NCBI GenBank assembly: GCA_964019165.1
Contig: OZ025271.1
Location: forward strand, 10,797,775 to 10,861,774
Reading direction: 5' to 3'
Source: Mastigias papua
Taxonomy: Eukaryota > Cnidaria > Scyphozoa > Rhizostomeae > Mastigiidae
Length of the DNA stretch: 64,000 nucleotides
Position 1 is the stretch's first letter; each line of letters begins with the position of its first letter. Position numbers and translations under genes: made by a program. The notes below the pieces were generated by a model. That model ran no database searches, was not told where the DNA came from, and saw only the letters and a program-made list of their open reading frames with translations. Shown one piece after another: positions 48,863 through 63,554 of this stretch.

Positions 48863-50816
48863 GAGATGACAGAGAGGGTTGCGATCGCAAAGCCCGAAAT
48901 ACACGGTCCTTTATATCTCCATTTCCACCTAGTGAATGTCAAAAACACTAGAAAATAAGATTATCTTTGACACATTCCTTGTCATCATGTTCTCACTTTT
49001 CCCTTTTTAAAAAGACGGACATGTTCAAACTTAAGGCGAAATCAGATAGGTTTTTTCTATTGTGCTTTTGACAGGTGACAACTTTTGTTCTGCCTGTCTC
49101 GCGTTACGTAACAATGTGTAGCTTCGTAGAACCAGGCCAAAAGCACCTAAAAGCATTACCCAAATAGACAGAAACTCTCTTGTTTATGCCTTTTTATGTT
49201 GAACAAATATTGCCACCGAGGTCAAAGAGCTGGGAACTTGCTCTATAATAAAAACAGAGCGGCCTACTTACGGGTAACAGTCGATAATAGGGTATTCGTC
49301 ATCTCTGTAATTGGGACATAAAACATTGAATACTCAGATGATGTGGATATAAAATTCTAAGAAGTAAGTTTACGTTCAGGAGTTCTATACGAAGCCATGA
49401 TGGTAAAGTATAGTAATCTACATTTTGTGCCAGGAAGAATTTAAATGATCATGTCTACTGATATGTAAGACGTATGTAACAATAAGTAAGTATATCAAGT
49501 CATCACGATGTCACTAAGGTCTCAGGTATTGGCCTGAGTTATACTTTACTTCTATGCTCTAGGTATAATGTCTCATAGGAGTATTTTTTATGGGTTTTCA
49601 CTGGTCATAGCAATTCATTTGCTCGAAGGGGGGAACGTAGCGGCACCTCAATCTGCACATGGTATAGAAGTGATGGGTGTAATCTCATCAACGTTTGACT
49701 TTGCGATGCTTTAAACACAAGAAAGAGTCCTTTGTATTCAAGTAAGCTCTACAAAACTGCATAGGACACAACGTGGGTCTATTGAACTGGCTAATTTGAA
49801 TGACAGTGAAATTTTGTCCATGGGCGAAGGGGGGCTGTCAGCTTCAAGAACGCTGCAAACGGACTAATCGAATCACTAAACTGTTAACCGAATGAGTAGC
49901 TATTTAGCCGCATTGAGTGGCAATTGTTTTCCATAAAATCGATCGTTTTCCTGAAGAAACCGAGTAATGAATTAGAAAATGTAGGGTCTAGTGAACAACA
50001 CACTTCTGTTAAACAGTTTTTCAGACCACAGTTGGTAACATTTTGTATTAAAAGTGAGCGTAGTTGGGAATTCACAGCTGGAATGAACACTTGAGCTGTT
50101 TTGTCGTTGTTTTTGTTGAGAGATAAGTAAGGACTCAACAGGTGGGATAAGGGTTGCCAGGATTGTCGATCTCCATTTTGTGTGCGCTGAAACAGTGCAA
50201 GACTGCTCAATCAATTATGGTAAACGCATGCGCATTAATGAAACGTGGCAATAAATAATTGCAGGATGTATCAAGATTTTGTAGATAAATGACAGAATGA
50301 AGGTTTAATTTTTTCTCGCTTATACGACACCATCCTAGTTAAGTACGATTTTCATATAGGTACACATGGGAATAGTACTGGATTTGTAAAACAGGAACCC
50401 AATTGGGTACATACAAATCTTATTCCTGAATAAAATGCTGTATACCTGCAACGAATTATACAATATTTTAAGCTTTTTGGAGAAAGCGATCAAAAATGTG
50501 TACTCCTCTTATGTTGTCTAATATTGAAAGTCCAAGTCCTAATTTCTTTGCAATTTTCTGTGATTTTTTAATGTGACTTCAAAATCAGTAGATCGCAAAG
50601 ACAGTAGTATTTCTGGCAATTTATCGATTGGCTTCGTTCTCCAAAATTACACCAATTGATAATTCACATTTCTCTCTGATATGGATTGTTGAATAGTCTA
50701 AAATTTTCTGCCTCGATTGCATTGCATACCCAGTGGAGATATGTTTTTCTGGTACCTTCACTAGCTAGACTATTGTGAATTTCGTCCGTTCAATGTCAAT
50801 CTAAATTTGATTCTAG
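48863..50816. other. Non-coding stretch upstream of HEPN exon B
   Basis: Counterpart of 8467-10427, almost identical by eye. No gene recognised. Confidence 0.55.
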
Positions 50817-51323
50817 GCATGGAATTAACTGCTGAAAGAAATAATTTTGTGAAGCTTTCATACATCATTGTGGACATTGTTGCAGATCATTTGAGAACAT
50901 TGTTTAAAAGGAGATGGAATGAAAAGCATGAGATGTGGAGAAGTGATAGCAATAGTGGGAATAAACTATGGGAATCATTAGGAGAAGGTTTCAGAAAAAG
51001 CAACAAAAGTTACATGACAAAGATCCAGAATGGAAATGAACAGCTATGGGACACAACAACATTATGTAAGATATTTCTTTACTCTGATCTCAAGTTTGAA
51101 CAAAGCAGCTCTGAGTATAAAGAGATTGAAAAAATCAGAGAAATCAGAAATGAATTCTATGCCAATCGCGAGAGCATGGCATGCTCAGATGATGACTTTA
51201 AATGTCAAGTAGCAAAGATCAAAAGTGCAGTAAAGATTCTGTTAGGAAAGGATGCTGAGTGTAAGATCAGTGCTATTGAAAAGTCACCAATTACCCAGAA
51301 GAGGATTGAACAAAGTGATATTG
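50817..51323 (+). CDS. DZIP3-like HEPN exon B (isolated, catalytic His lost)
   Basis: A 507-nt phase 1-1 exon with the same acceptor (TTCTAG) and donor (ATTG|GTAAGA) as exon A, and an ATG at 50819. The domain layout is as in A: LSYIIVDIV, RRWNE, GNKLWESLG, TLCKIFLYSDL. The HEPN signature region reads RNEFYANRES, with Asn (51164-51166) in place of the catalytic His. It differs from A at about 16 of 168 residues and roughly 28 bases, mostly before codon 131, whereas the adjacent introns differ at only a few bases in several hundred. Some differences match exon C in B, others in A, so neither is a simple copy of C. No NACHT exon follows in the window. It could be an orphan module, a short stand-alone HEPN protein, or a pseudogene without lesions. 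Confidence 0.75.
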
Positions 51324-51562
51324 GTAAGAGATTGTTGATTATTTTCTTGTTATATGGATATAATGAGTGTGAAGCAATTTTTAATAGGTTTATTGAACAC
51401 TTAAAGATCAAGTCCAAGTCATAGGCTTCTTAACTTAATCGATCAAGTCATAAACACTAGACCGTAATAGCATAGATACCTGTTTTGAAAATGTTCATTG
51501 AATTTTCTTATAGAGTGCTGTTTCCTTAGGATGTATTCGAATGTATTTGTCCGTTATTTCCA

Positions 51563-52466
51563 AGGGCCTGTTATATGAGGTGGGCTTGCTCACCTAAATG
51601 GGCTTGCCCACTTAGGTAAGATCAATCCCATCGGGGTTTACATGAAATGAGTTCCATCCCACTCAATTGGGGCAGCCTATTCTGTGTGTTTTGAAACCAA
51701 GATTTTTCAATGTTTTGGCGCGAACTCGTCAAGACAAACCGTAAATTTTAGTAAACACATCGAACTTCACAAAAATGTCCCACGAGTCCTTTTTGATTCC
51801 CTTGCTGATTACAAAGTTGTCACGAATCCTTGCATTTTGCATTGAGATGGAGCAGTTGATCAATGCCAATACATAGGTGAAGAACTGGTTAGGCGCAAGA
51901 AGTATTTCCACAAGCGTGGAACGGTAATTTCCAGTCCACTCAAGTGAGCCAGCCCAACTGACCGCGTTTACATGGATAATCTGCATCCCACCTGACGCGG
52001 ATCCCCCCTGGCATTTCTCACGGATCTCCCCCAAGTGGGCTTGCCTACTGCTCATGTAAACGTAGAGATGGAAAATCACCTGCAAAAGTCTTGGAACATC
52101 TTTATTACTCTTTGACTCATAGAGCAGACTTCCCTTCTCCCCCCTCAGAAGAGTGTTGAATTAATCAGGGATTACTCGCAGCAGACACACCAGTTTGCTC
52201 TGAGATAGCTCTCTGGCAACTAAGCTACTACCTTAACACTGTTTTAAGATGGGGATTGGATCAATAGCTGTCAAAATTGACCAAAAATCTACAATTGGCA
52301 AATAAACTTCATTATTCAATAGGAAGTGACTTGGATTTGACTTTTGGAAGTGGTTGGATTTGTAGATAATCATTTAAGAGCACGCAGATCTCACTGAAGC
52401 GATCCAGTTCACCTAGGCGGGCCAGTTCACCTACGTGGGCCAGTCCACCTCATGCAAACAGGCCCT
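51563..52466. mobile_element. AGGGCCTGTT-ended TIR element (copy 2)
   Basis: Counterpart of 11174-12077. Confidence 0.65.
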
Positions 52467-52494
52467 AAATGAAAATCAAAACCATTCGAACTCG

Positions 52495-53209
52495 TAAGTG
52501 CCTAGTTGCCGGGGAGTCGGAATTAACGGGGGAGTTGGAATTGTTTGGAAAATTCAACTAATGGGGGGTTGGAATTAGCGGGGGGGTTGGAATGGATCTT
52601 AAAAAAGGACCCTACGCTCGTTTGCTTTCTCCACTTAAGGAGCAAATTCCCTTAGTAACTATGGCTTCAATATTTCAGTGAAATAAGTAACTAATAATGG
52701 AAAATCAGTTTGAACTATGTCAATAGAACAATTATGCAGCTATCAAAGTGTAATATAAATGTCCAATATCCTGTAGTGTAAACCTTTTGGTTTTGGCATC
52801 GTATCGAGTCTTCCTCAAACATTCCACTTCAGCAATGTATTCTTTCCTTAAATGTTTCAACGCATTCACCGAGCTTCTGCTTCTCTGCCAATGTGTATTT
52901 CTCCAACTGACGAACAAAGTTTCTTCTGCTAGACTCGTTGTTGTCTTTCATCATGTATTAGAATAGTTGCATCGCATGGACTGTCATATGCTCTGATCAT
53001 ATGTACTAAATGGTTTTAGAACACGTCGAACTGACTGATATTTGTAGTGCTTTCCATTTAGCAAGGACGATTATTGTTAAAAATTGTAATAGTCAAGTGA
53101 CAAGGCAAATATGTTAAAAATAACTGCCGGGGGGGGTTCTAACAAGAGCAAGGGGGTTGGAAAACTTGTCAAAAATTAATTAGCGGGGAGGACGGCAATT
53201 AGGCGCTTA
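52495..53209. mobile_element. G-rich TIR element (copy 2)
   Basis: Counterpart of 12106-12820, again 28 bp after its neighbour, so both were in place before the duplication. Confidence 0.6.
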
Positions 53210-54496
53210 AGATTACTTACAATCGCCCTCAACTGCGGGGCTGTTTCCACCGGTGGGAATATCTTATTCACTCTGATGAGTGCCGGGGGCACTCATTTAC
53301 TTTTTGGGCTCAGATAGGGGGCTTTCATAAGAGAAGGGCACTTATTAGATAGTGTTCTCGTCAAAATAAGCGTCTGCTGATTAGTTGTTCCAAAAATTTA
53401 TGAATACCAAAACATAACAATATCGGTAACATGCATATTTAACATCTTTTGTAGGTACTGGGCCAGTTGCATAGACATGCTATGGGGCAACCTGCTATCG
53501 GAAGAATTTCTTTTCCATCCTGTTGTCACTATCATTGTAGATATATGTTTGCCTTAGTACTACTCTGGTTTGTCAACTTTATCCTAGAAGATGCTTTAGA
53601 GAGTAAAATTTAATCATTTTTCCTTGCGGTCGGAATTCTTTGCCATATGTATTTATGGGTCGTTCATCAGGCATTCTTTGCCCTACAAGTATTCCTGGAT
53701 CATTTCGTCATTTTTCTGAACATTATTCCTAATTTAATATTGCTGAGGAACTTTGGCAATTTATTGATTATTACGCTTTTTGTGCTCAGCATTTATATCA
53801 CCTGCTTTTAAAACTATAAATATTTATATATCTAATGTTATTTTATTGTCACTACTGTTTTATGTATACAGCTTTGAAGGTCTGAAAAAGCAGTAACGTT
53901 TCATAATACACCTCTGTGTTGATTTTCATAGATTCTATGATGCGTTCAATGGCAATAGGTTAGAAGAACAGGAATAAACTCTCTTATTATTCTTACTTGA
54001 TAATTCCTCCTCAAATTCCCATTTCCAAAATCTTTAATTTGTGAGTACTTTAAATGCTTTTGGAAACTTCACATTACGGCATATTGGTCCGTTCACACTG
54101 CTCCGTTTTTGTACAAAAACGGAGAGAAAAGTTCCTTTTTTGTGAGACTATGGCAGATCACAGAACTATGGCTGAAGCAAAAGCAACATGGCAGAAACTT
54201 TGCAAATAATTAAATTCTGAGAATTCAATTAGGCAGATTGATGCTTATATGGGAATTAATGACCATAGTAACTCACTTTGAGATAAGGAGAACATATATA
54301 GCTAAGATGAGCACCTAGGATCCTGATTAATGCCAAAACCCCATTCTCTTCCCAAGTAGCAACTATATCAATGTTTGTTGGCATCAACCATATTTAAATC
54401 ATAGGTGCAGTACAGAAATTTGATAAGTATCGAATGAAATCATCCGTTGTGTTGAAATTTACTTGGCAATTCTATTGCCAAGCATGTGTAGAGGAA

Positions 54497-54709
54497 AAAC
54501 TAACCAAGGTTCGCCCCAAGTTTGCGTTTACACTACACTTTAACAAAACTAACCTACGTTCGACCTAGGGCGAACACACCTCTAAAGGTGGGTTGGCCTA
54601 ACCTGGGGCGAACCTAGGTTAGTTCGCGTTTACATTACAAAAAGCTAACCTAGATCAGTTTTAACTTAGGGCGAACCTAAGTTAGTTTGTGTAGTATAAA
54701 CAGGGCTTT
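54497..54709. mobile_element. CTAACCTAGG-palindrome MITE (copy 2)
   Basis: Counterpart of 14108-14320. Confidence 0.55.
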
Positions 54710-55393
54710 AAATCTCGTACGAGAAAAATAGTAAAACCGCTCACTGGGGGTATTTACCGTATGCTTCATTACACACCAAAACAGCTCAACTCAAGCCCGT
54801 AGTTACGAGGTGCCCTGCGAATGGGGGCAAGCCCCCTTCAGAGTTTGAAGAATTGACTCATTGGAAATATAGTATTCGAACTCCTGCTTACACCATTATA
54901 CAAGATTTGCAAAATAAATCCAGACACTGTGCTTACACCTTTTTATGGATGCATCACAGGACGCAGAAAATAAAAATCTTGACATGCAGTTATGTGAATC
55001 TAGCAACGGTTCATTGCTATTCACTTAAATGTGTAGTCGTAAGGGTAAATACAGGCCCCCGCTTACTAGAACCCCCTGTTATCACCTTCATTATACGGTG
55101 TATGAAATAAGAATGAGCACAGATCTGCTAATGGATCTTTCTCCTTGTAACAAAAGTTACCTGAAATTGTTTGTCAAATTGCGATTGGGGGGTTTAACAC
55201 ACCCCCTCCCCTAGGTCGCGACTCATAATACAAACTTGCCAAATTAATAATATAGTTAGTTATGTTCTACTTATCTAAGCCTCGTTTACCTCTTCGGACA
55301 AGACAGAAAATTCACCAACTGGTCCCGAAAATGCAATGATTAACAAATAGGAAAAACGTGCGACTGCTTCTATATGTTTCATTCGAATACCCC

Positions 55394-55684
55394 ACCCCCC
55401 ATACAGCACTGACAACAAACAACCAGCAAGATAAAACATGCGAATTTATTTTCATTGAATCCAAACAACACTATCGCATACTTCCAGTTCACTGGTCCTA
55501 TCCTCCTATTATATCTTTGATTGTATGTAATGGTTATAGATTTTCGTTCGAGTCTCGCAATTTCTTTACGTCCATTAGGTAGGATCCAGTTGTAAATAAT
55601 CGCCTCTTTCAAATTATGAGATGATTTTATCACAATGGATCTCTGAGCAAATTGCTCTCTGTTCAATAAGCTTGCCAATTACGT
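55394..55684. repeat. Solitary fragment of the 2.5-kb element family (copy 2)
   Basis: Counterpart of 15005-15295. Confidence 0.7.
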
Positions 55685-55782
55685 ATGCCAAAAGCGCGCC
55701 ATTTTGAGCTCAGGCGATCAGTCGGTTGGTTGTACTACCACTCTACTAAGACAACCAGAAGAGAGGAAATTTCTCACTCTAA

Positions 55783-56519
55783 AGCCTGGTTTCCATATCG
55801 TCGTAAGCGACGGGGACGCGTCCCAGTCATGGCATCGGGACACGACGGCGACACTTATGACGATATGGGAACATGTTTTCAGTGATGTCCCCGTCGACGG
55901 CGTCACGTCGGGGACAGACAAAAGAAGTTGAAAATTGTTCAACTTTTTATATCGACGGCGTCCTGTCCCCGTTGCATCCCCGTCCTGACAGATGTAATGG
56001 GAACATGATTTTCGATATGGGAACATGTTTTTGATTCGTCGCCGTCGACGGCGCACATCTACTATCCAACAATGCACTGCGAGTGCAGTTCAATTTCCAT
56101 ATCAACATGGCCGCTTTAAGTCAAGCCCATCATGGTGTCACTGACGAGCAACTGATGGAACTGGTGCAAAATTTTTCATGCATATACAGCAAATAGGCTT
56201 AAGGATTACAAAGATAGCAGAGTGAAGCAAAATGCATGGAAAGCTATTGCTGATCAATTGCAAATTGACCCTTCTGAGGCACGGACAAAATACGATGTTG
56301 TCAGAAAACGATTTTCCAGGTATTTGAAATAAGTAAGGACCATCAAATCTGGGTCTGGATTGGATGACTTAAAAATAAAAGAAGAGTATGTTTACTGTTA
56401 CCGTGTTTGTTTGGCATGAATGGTCAAAAGCGCGCGAAATTACAAAAACAGCTCTCCAGACAACGATATGACTGGAAAGTGTCCCCGTCGCTTACGTCGA
56501 TATGGAAACCAGGCTGAAG
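55783..56519. mobile_element. TIR element with broken MADF frame (copy 2)
   Basis: Counterpart of 15394-16130, with the same TIRs and internal repeats. Confidence 0.65.
56107..56332 (+). pseudogene. Disrupted MADF (Myb/SANT-like) protein (copy 2)
   Basis: Carries the same stop and one-base shift as 15718-15943, showing that the gene was already dead when the segment duplicated. Confidence 0.65.
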
Positions 56520-59500
56520 CGGTCATTCTACTAACTTGGACGTATAATCCACAAAGAATCATGAATAAAGACGTTCTCTCGCAAGGAAAGACAAGAAGAT
56601 ATTGGAGAAGACTACATAGCCCTAGCAAGGCCATCTCAAGACCAAGTAACCTTGACCATTTTTGTTTTTTGTTGTCTTATTGTACTCAATTAGCTACTGT
56701 TCCTAATCCTTCGTAATTCGTTTCGGCATATGATTAAACACAATCCCTTAGAAGCATAACTCATGTTTGCAAACTCCTGTAGCACGTGGTACGATCTAAC
56801 TTTGCAACCCTGGGCGGAAATACAACAAGAATATCCCCACTAGGGCCAGAACAGAATATAAGCAATGATGGTATTTCTTACACACTTCAACAGAGCAGTT
56901 ATGATGCTAGTTATACACGCTTTTTTATATCAAAATCGGAGTTTTTGCTGACCCTTAATATTCTTAAAATTCAATGATTTTGAGTCTAAGATTATTCTTA
57001 AATTATTCTCAAATCTCAGCGATACTGGGCAATAGTATTCATATACAATATGATATACATATATATATATTTTTATTCTTATAAAAAAGTGTATAATGAA
57101 TACTCGCCGCAAAGTTGCTGAGTCAAATCATAGCGTAATGACTTCCAGACTGAATAAGTGAACCTCGTACCTTCGTCGTTTTCTAACAAAATCCGATAGA
57201 CAATAAATCCAAGTCCTCAAGAAGCTCGAACTTTGCATTATTTTTGCATTGTCCTTGAATTGCAGCCATTTTGATTGCAGCCATTGCAGCCTTACTATTT
57301 GTACAGACTATACACGCCTTTTTTATATGGAACCTAGCTCAAGGCCTAGTTCTAAAAGTTTCTTATTTTTTGACCTCCAATGATCAAACCGTAGAACCAA
57401 AAGTTCCTTAATAGTTCCTTAATTTCACTTCACATTCAGTACCATAAAAATTGCGCAGACACGTGCAAAACAGTTCTGAATTTTACCTTTTGTTTTGGCT
57501 GTAACGTAAGATCAATGAAAAATGAAGGATTTAAAACAAGCAGAGCGAATGATCTTTTCTGGTTTTGGCTACAAATGCATGGGAACAGCTTCCTAATTCT
57601 TGATTGTTTAGTGTTATAGAAGTTGCTCAAATTTTAAAGTTCCTTAGGGAGTTTTCCTTTAGTAGTATAAGTTCTTTAAATATTTCGGCCTTCTACATAT
57701 AGGCTCGCTGTAAAGTGGTTCCTTATAAAAAAGCTTGTATTTTCAAAACAAGCACTCACATGAATGGTATTTGTTTTACATGACATTAGATCATAACGCG
57801 ACATAAGTTCTGTCTTGATTCACTGCCTTTGCTGTATACAATCAACTCTGTTACACGGGGCGGTGGAGCAATACTTTTGGTGGAGGACCCCAGAGAGATG
57901 CTATGATGCTAGTGGGACAGGCAGGGTACACAACACGTCTACAGTCGGTATGCATTTTCTAGTGCTTCAACTAACTTTATGCTCCCAACTTTTAGGGATG
58001 AATTTTCAGCTGTTCTTCCTACGATTCTCGCTAGGTTTCGAGTATAGTAAAATCAATTGCAAGTATATGTCGTCAGACTTCCCCCATGGTCAACTACGAT
58101 AGGAGAATAGCCTATTATATCCTGGATATCAAAATTTATTAACCAAGATAAATAAGCATTTCATATTGTTTCATATATGGCTTAGCAACTGAAGGAATGC
58201 ACCTTTTCTTAGCCCTGAAGCCTCTTAAGACTTTGTAACGAAATAAAAACCCTGTACAAACTGTTTGAACGCGGAGTGGATGCAACAACAGCCGATTTTA
58301 CCACACGGGATCTTTGCTGGGGAATCATAGTTTGTGGTGGGGGGAGGGGGCAAATGTTAAAAGGATTTCGGTCTATATAAGACTTTATTTTTCCTGTTCT
58401 CATCCCTTTACTGATGATGGCTCATGTTTGAGTGGAAAGCTTTCTGTCACTAGTTTAAGTCCAACCATATTTGATATGTCACCAAGTCTAACACCGATTA
58501 CGTCATAGCTTAAATAGAATATGTCGTTGAATTACAACATCTCTAAAGACGAAGAAATGTCTCTGTTATTTGACGGAATTCTGATTCTAAAGCTCATCCT
58601 CAAGCTGCAGTTTCCTGCAAGCAAAACATTCATCATCAAGCACGTTATCCCAATACGTTTTCCGAATACGCAAAAATAAACCTCCAACAATAATAAACGG
58701 GGGCTCCAAAAAAGGTTTCAGGCGGGGAAGACGGTCCAAATTGAGCTGGTGGCATTTATTTACCCCTACAAGTACACATTTAAGTGCATAGAAATGAACT
58801 TTTGCTAGGCTGATAAATCTGCACTTCAAGGTCTCTACCTCCTGCGTATTTCAATACAACTGTAAATAAGTTTACTCTAAATTTTTTACTTAAGTTTACA
58901 AATTCTACAACATAATGTAAAACAGAGTTCGAGTAATCTATTATTTTAGGGAATAACTCATTCGCTTTCTGGAACTCATAAGGAGGCATGGCCTGAGTTT
59001 AGCACTTTTAATGTATGATGAGGCGTACTAGACAGCAATCTGTACCATTTTTCTATTACGACAAACGTCAATAATACACCACTTGAGACTATACATCTAT
59101 AAGCCCGAATGATAAGACGTTGCCAGACTGATCTTTCTACACATGAAGATTGTCATTTGTTACAACTTGAATAGGAAGGCCACATCGTCTCATGTGAGGC
59201 AAAACATGTCGCTATAAGGCCTATTCAGCCATTTCGTAACATAAACTATCACACAATATATGACAATACTATTATGCACTGTAGATTCTTAGCAAGACAA
59301 CTCACCTGATATCTCCCAAAGAAGAAGCTATCTCATAAAATCTGCAGGTCGTTAATACACAGCTCACTTTCAAATCCGAACTCAACTCCCGCTGAATGAT
59401 TCTAAACAAAGATTCAAACTTGCGACCAAGTACTTCATGTGTATGTGTATCCAATTTGGAATAAAAAGAGTGTGGAGGCTATGGTTACTCTATACAATCA

Positions 59501-60698
59501 AAGGAGTGGCAATAAAAAGGATCATTCTGACTCTTTTAGCTTGACATGCCATAAATCCAATATATGCAACAATTAGCAGGGTCCACTTTATAATAACCCA
59601 TTATGTAATATGCCTTGCACCTGTATTTCATGATAATAACTATTGCAAAGAGCTTGTCACTTCTTATGGTGTTTTCAATTTTCATTTGCATTATTCATAA
59701 ATTCACACAACGATTTTCCATCGTATCAAACTTTCTCGGGAACATCTTTGACTGCCCTATTAATTTCTTTATTTTCTACTGATTTAAGAAATTCCGTTCG
59801 TGTTGTTCCAAAATGCTTGCTTTGCCCTTTGAAAACAAGGTCAATATCTACAAGTGAACTTCAGGATTATTTCTGTCAATTTCATTTCCTATACCAACAA
59901 CTAGTTATTTGTAGGGGACGGCTGAGCAATATTTTGGGGGGGGGGCACAAGTGAAGAGATCAAACTTACAGGGATACAGAAGGTGCAAAAGTGGGTACTA
60001 AAGCAAACTTAGTATAAAGATTGGAGAGTCAAGTGTAAGCTAATAAAAATATTTTTTAATCATCAACAGTCCTCTTCATCTCTCTACCTCCCGTGATGTA
60101 CGCCACCTTATAACAATAGTCTTTTCAATTTTAAGCACGAACAACACTATAAGATGTTTTCAAAACAGAGCACAAGACAGTCCATCAGCAGTAGTCCTCT
60201 TCCCCCCGGCGATGCCACCTAACCAGCCTCTCCTTACAGAGAACGATTAATTCACATACGAGGTAATTCTAATAGATCATCCATAAAATACATTTGCGTG
60301 TGTGTGCATGGTTACGTTTTCATCAAAACCAATCTGCTCACTGTGTTTCATTGGAGAGCCTTGTGTCAATACCTTGAATAGACAAGAGCCTTGAGTCCAT
60401 GATTACGCGTTTGTTATTTGCTGTAGTGAACATTGCTTCTGCCAAAAGTAGGCCGACGGATGAAGAATCTGCGCTGTTTTTGCAGACTGTGCTGGACTAT
60501 AAGCATTTAACGTGGCAGCCATATTCACTACCAAGGCAAATATTTGTATTCTTTTCAAATTTCGTGGATCCATGATTTAAAGTACTACCAAATTGTCAAG
60601 CAAAATATGGTGGTTCAGCGCCGCGGTTGAAATCAGGGTCAAGTGGTTGAAACATGGCAAACTGTCATATTAAATCTGCCTTGAGATGAGAAATTTCA
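56520..60698. other. Non-coding stretch (copy 2)
   Basis: Counterpart of 16131-20313. No gene recognised. Confidence 0.5.
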
Positions 60699-60917
60699 TT
60701 GTCTCGTATACGATCTGTACCTGTTCGGATCCGTTCCAGCAGTTTACACTGGACTTCAACTGGAATGGATCCAAACGGGTACACTCTGGAGAGCGATCCC
60801 AAACTGGTACGGATAGCGGATCCGCTCCGGTACGGATCCAACAATTCTAAACGGGAAGCCTACCTGTACCCATACTTGTACGGATCCGTCTGGATCCGTT
60901 CCAGTGTAAACGGGCTG
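60699..60917. mobile_element. GGATCCG MITE (copy 2)
   Basis: Counterpart of 20314-20532. Confidence 0.5.
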
Positions 60918-63373
60918 ATAGATAAAGTAAGTGGCTTCCCATATTGAGAAAATTGAGTATTATATGCGCGTCCTACAGGTAAACGTTATTGAAATACATT
61001 CATAGAAAAGGCAACACCTTGCAGTTAAAGAGTATTGCAATGTGTGCTTAACATTGATTGTAGCGACATAGCATCTAAGCCCATGTTTGTCAACTTGGGG
61101 GAATCTCCCTATGGAGGACAAAGTGACCTGTGAGGGGGGAAATTGCATGCTGCATTTAGACAATATTTTGTATGACTTTTCTATATACAATACTTTGATC
61201 AAATGTAAATCAAGATAGGATCAAGGAGGAATCATTCTGGCGGTGGGGGCTTATTCGACGAAGGGGGCTTAATCGAATCATTACGGAATTTTATACTTTT
61301 GTCATTATCTCTATTCTCAATGGTAGTTTTTAAACAAAACATTATGCATATTTCTCTTTTTTATTGACTATCAAAAGCAAAAATCAGGGAGTTTGTGATG
61401 TTGAAAGACAAAAATCTTCGAGAAAGACTGCATTAATTAATCAATCAACTACCTCTATTCTGTGGTATGACTAGCTGTTTTTAGAAAATGAAAGGGCAGG
61501 TGGGGAAACCATTTTTTGATTTGGAGAAGCAGGGGTACCTCCTCATTACAATTGCTAGTGGAAGGTGTGGGGATTCTGCTTGCCAAGAACAAACTTTTTC
61601 ATGCCGAAAATCGTTGGATATGTTGAAATTTCACGACAAAAGCAAATTTTACCACCGAAATACTTTTGTTGTTACAGAAAGCAATGTCATATTTTGTTTA
61701 ACTGACAGTCCTCCCATTCATTCAAAACTAGTTCTGTAAGACATCATGAGAACATAGTTGCGTGAAGCAACATTCGTACGAAACTATACCTCCATCGAGT
61801 TTGAAATGTCCCTATTACAGTAGCACTTGCCTGTTGAGTTCTTTTTTATTACGACTAGATGGTAATAATTTCACAATCTTCATTAACGTTTTTTATATTC
61901 AAGACTATTCAGTTATTTGATTTCACATTTGTGTGAAAATATATCTTTCCAGTTCATGTATATTTATACAGTGCAAATCTATGGCGAACTGCAGGACGAA
62001 AACAGCATTAGGATTTTGGAGGAAACCATTAGAGCATTTTTGGAAAAAGCTGATGCTCTGAAATGTAACTCATATCAATTCCTTTATGGTCGCCCCCGTG
62101 TAAGAATTGGCCTTCTTGCTTGGCTCTGAAAGTCAAAATATGACACAGGTAGATACAAACAACTTGTTTGATAAGCCTATTCCTACCCCATAAAATACTA
62201 TTTCACATCTACACAGCATAACAGGTAAGAGTGTATGAACATGATCCTACACAATACTCATAAAGACATATACTTGAGATTGACAGTGAAAACAACCCTA
62301 TGGTATATCTCTTGGCTATTGTCGCTCAACAGAACAAACATCGAAGACAAGAACACACAATCAGCTTCAAGATATAACTTTTGAACACTATAGCGGTTGA
62401 CACAGGTTTACTGAAAGTCTGCAACATGAAGCGGTTACGGAGGAAGTGACTTCAGTAGCTACTACAAAAATAAAGTAGATGATGGACTAGCACGACAAGC
62501 AATCTAGAGAGAAAAGAATAAACTGAGCTTGCAAAAGAAATTTCATGAATTTGGGAGGAATGTTATTTTCCAAATACACTGTGTTCGAATGTGTGATAGC
62601 AGGGGGTATGCTCCCATTCATAGTTGGATTCTCGCTCAAAATCCACCCAAAAGCAAACGAGGTATCTGGTAGCAACACAACGCAGATAAAAGTACCAATG
62701 AAAGGAACTAGGCCTATACGTTTTCTTTATAAGAAATAAGTTAGTACGAAAATGAGGCTCAAAAAAGTCACAATCTCAAGAAACAATTAAAAAAATCCCA
62801 AATCTCAAATTCAAAAGTTCATCTTGCTATACGTTCCAGAAATCAATATTACACTACCGTTCAAGAAATGTTGAGATGATTCGATAAAAGAATGATCGCG
62901 TTGACTTTGTTTTTATGAGGCAACGAAAAGTTATTGTGATATGCATAATCTTATCTTCGACTAGTGCATATCTAAACATTGTAAAAAATGCTAATGAGTT
63001 TATGAAGCATTACACCTTTATGTCCTATAAAAATTTCATGGTAATGGTCGGTTGTTTTATTTGATAGGAGAGGATCAAATGCATGTTTTTTAAAGCTTTT
63101 AACATAAACTTCCTTCGAAACTTAGAATCGTCCCAACACTTCTTGAACAGTAGTATAACTCATTCTTTATAAGCTCATTTGCAAACATCTAAACTTTTCT
63201 ATGATAACAAAGATCAAACCTCTTTATAACAACTAATAGTAGCCTCTAATAGCAAATTTTGTCCAAAACCATTTATTAAAATCTAAAGAAAATATCAGTT
63301 TCATTCGGGACAAGCTGAGAAGCTTGAGGCTCAGGCAAAAAAGTGGTTTTCTTATAAAAAAATTGTGCTGGCA
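60918..63373. other. Non-coding stretch (copy 2)
   Basis: Counterpart of 20533-22987. No gene recognised. Confidence 0.5.
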
Positions 63374-63554
63374 TACAGTTAAATCCCGTTAAGTCGTACC
63401 CTGAAGAATTCGCACTTTTGCTTAGTTGGATTGATTTCTCATTCACCTTGGATTCACTCCAACTTATTCAGAGTCTCGGTTAACTCCGAAATACGTTAAC
63501 TCGAACCAATTTCCAAATTCCCTTGAGAGTTCGATATAATGGGATTCTACTGTA
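63374..63554. mobile_element. Pogo/Tigger-like MITE (copy 2)
   Basis: Counterpart of 22988-23168, same 181-bp length and ends. Confidence 0.6.
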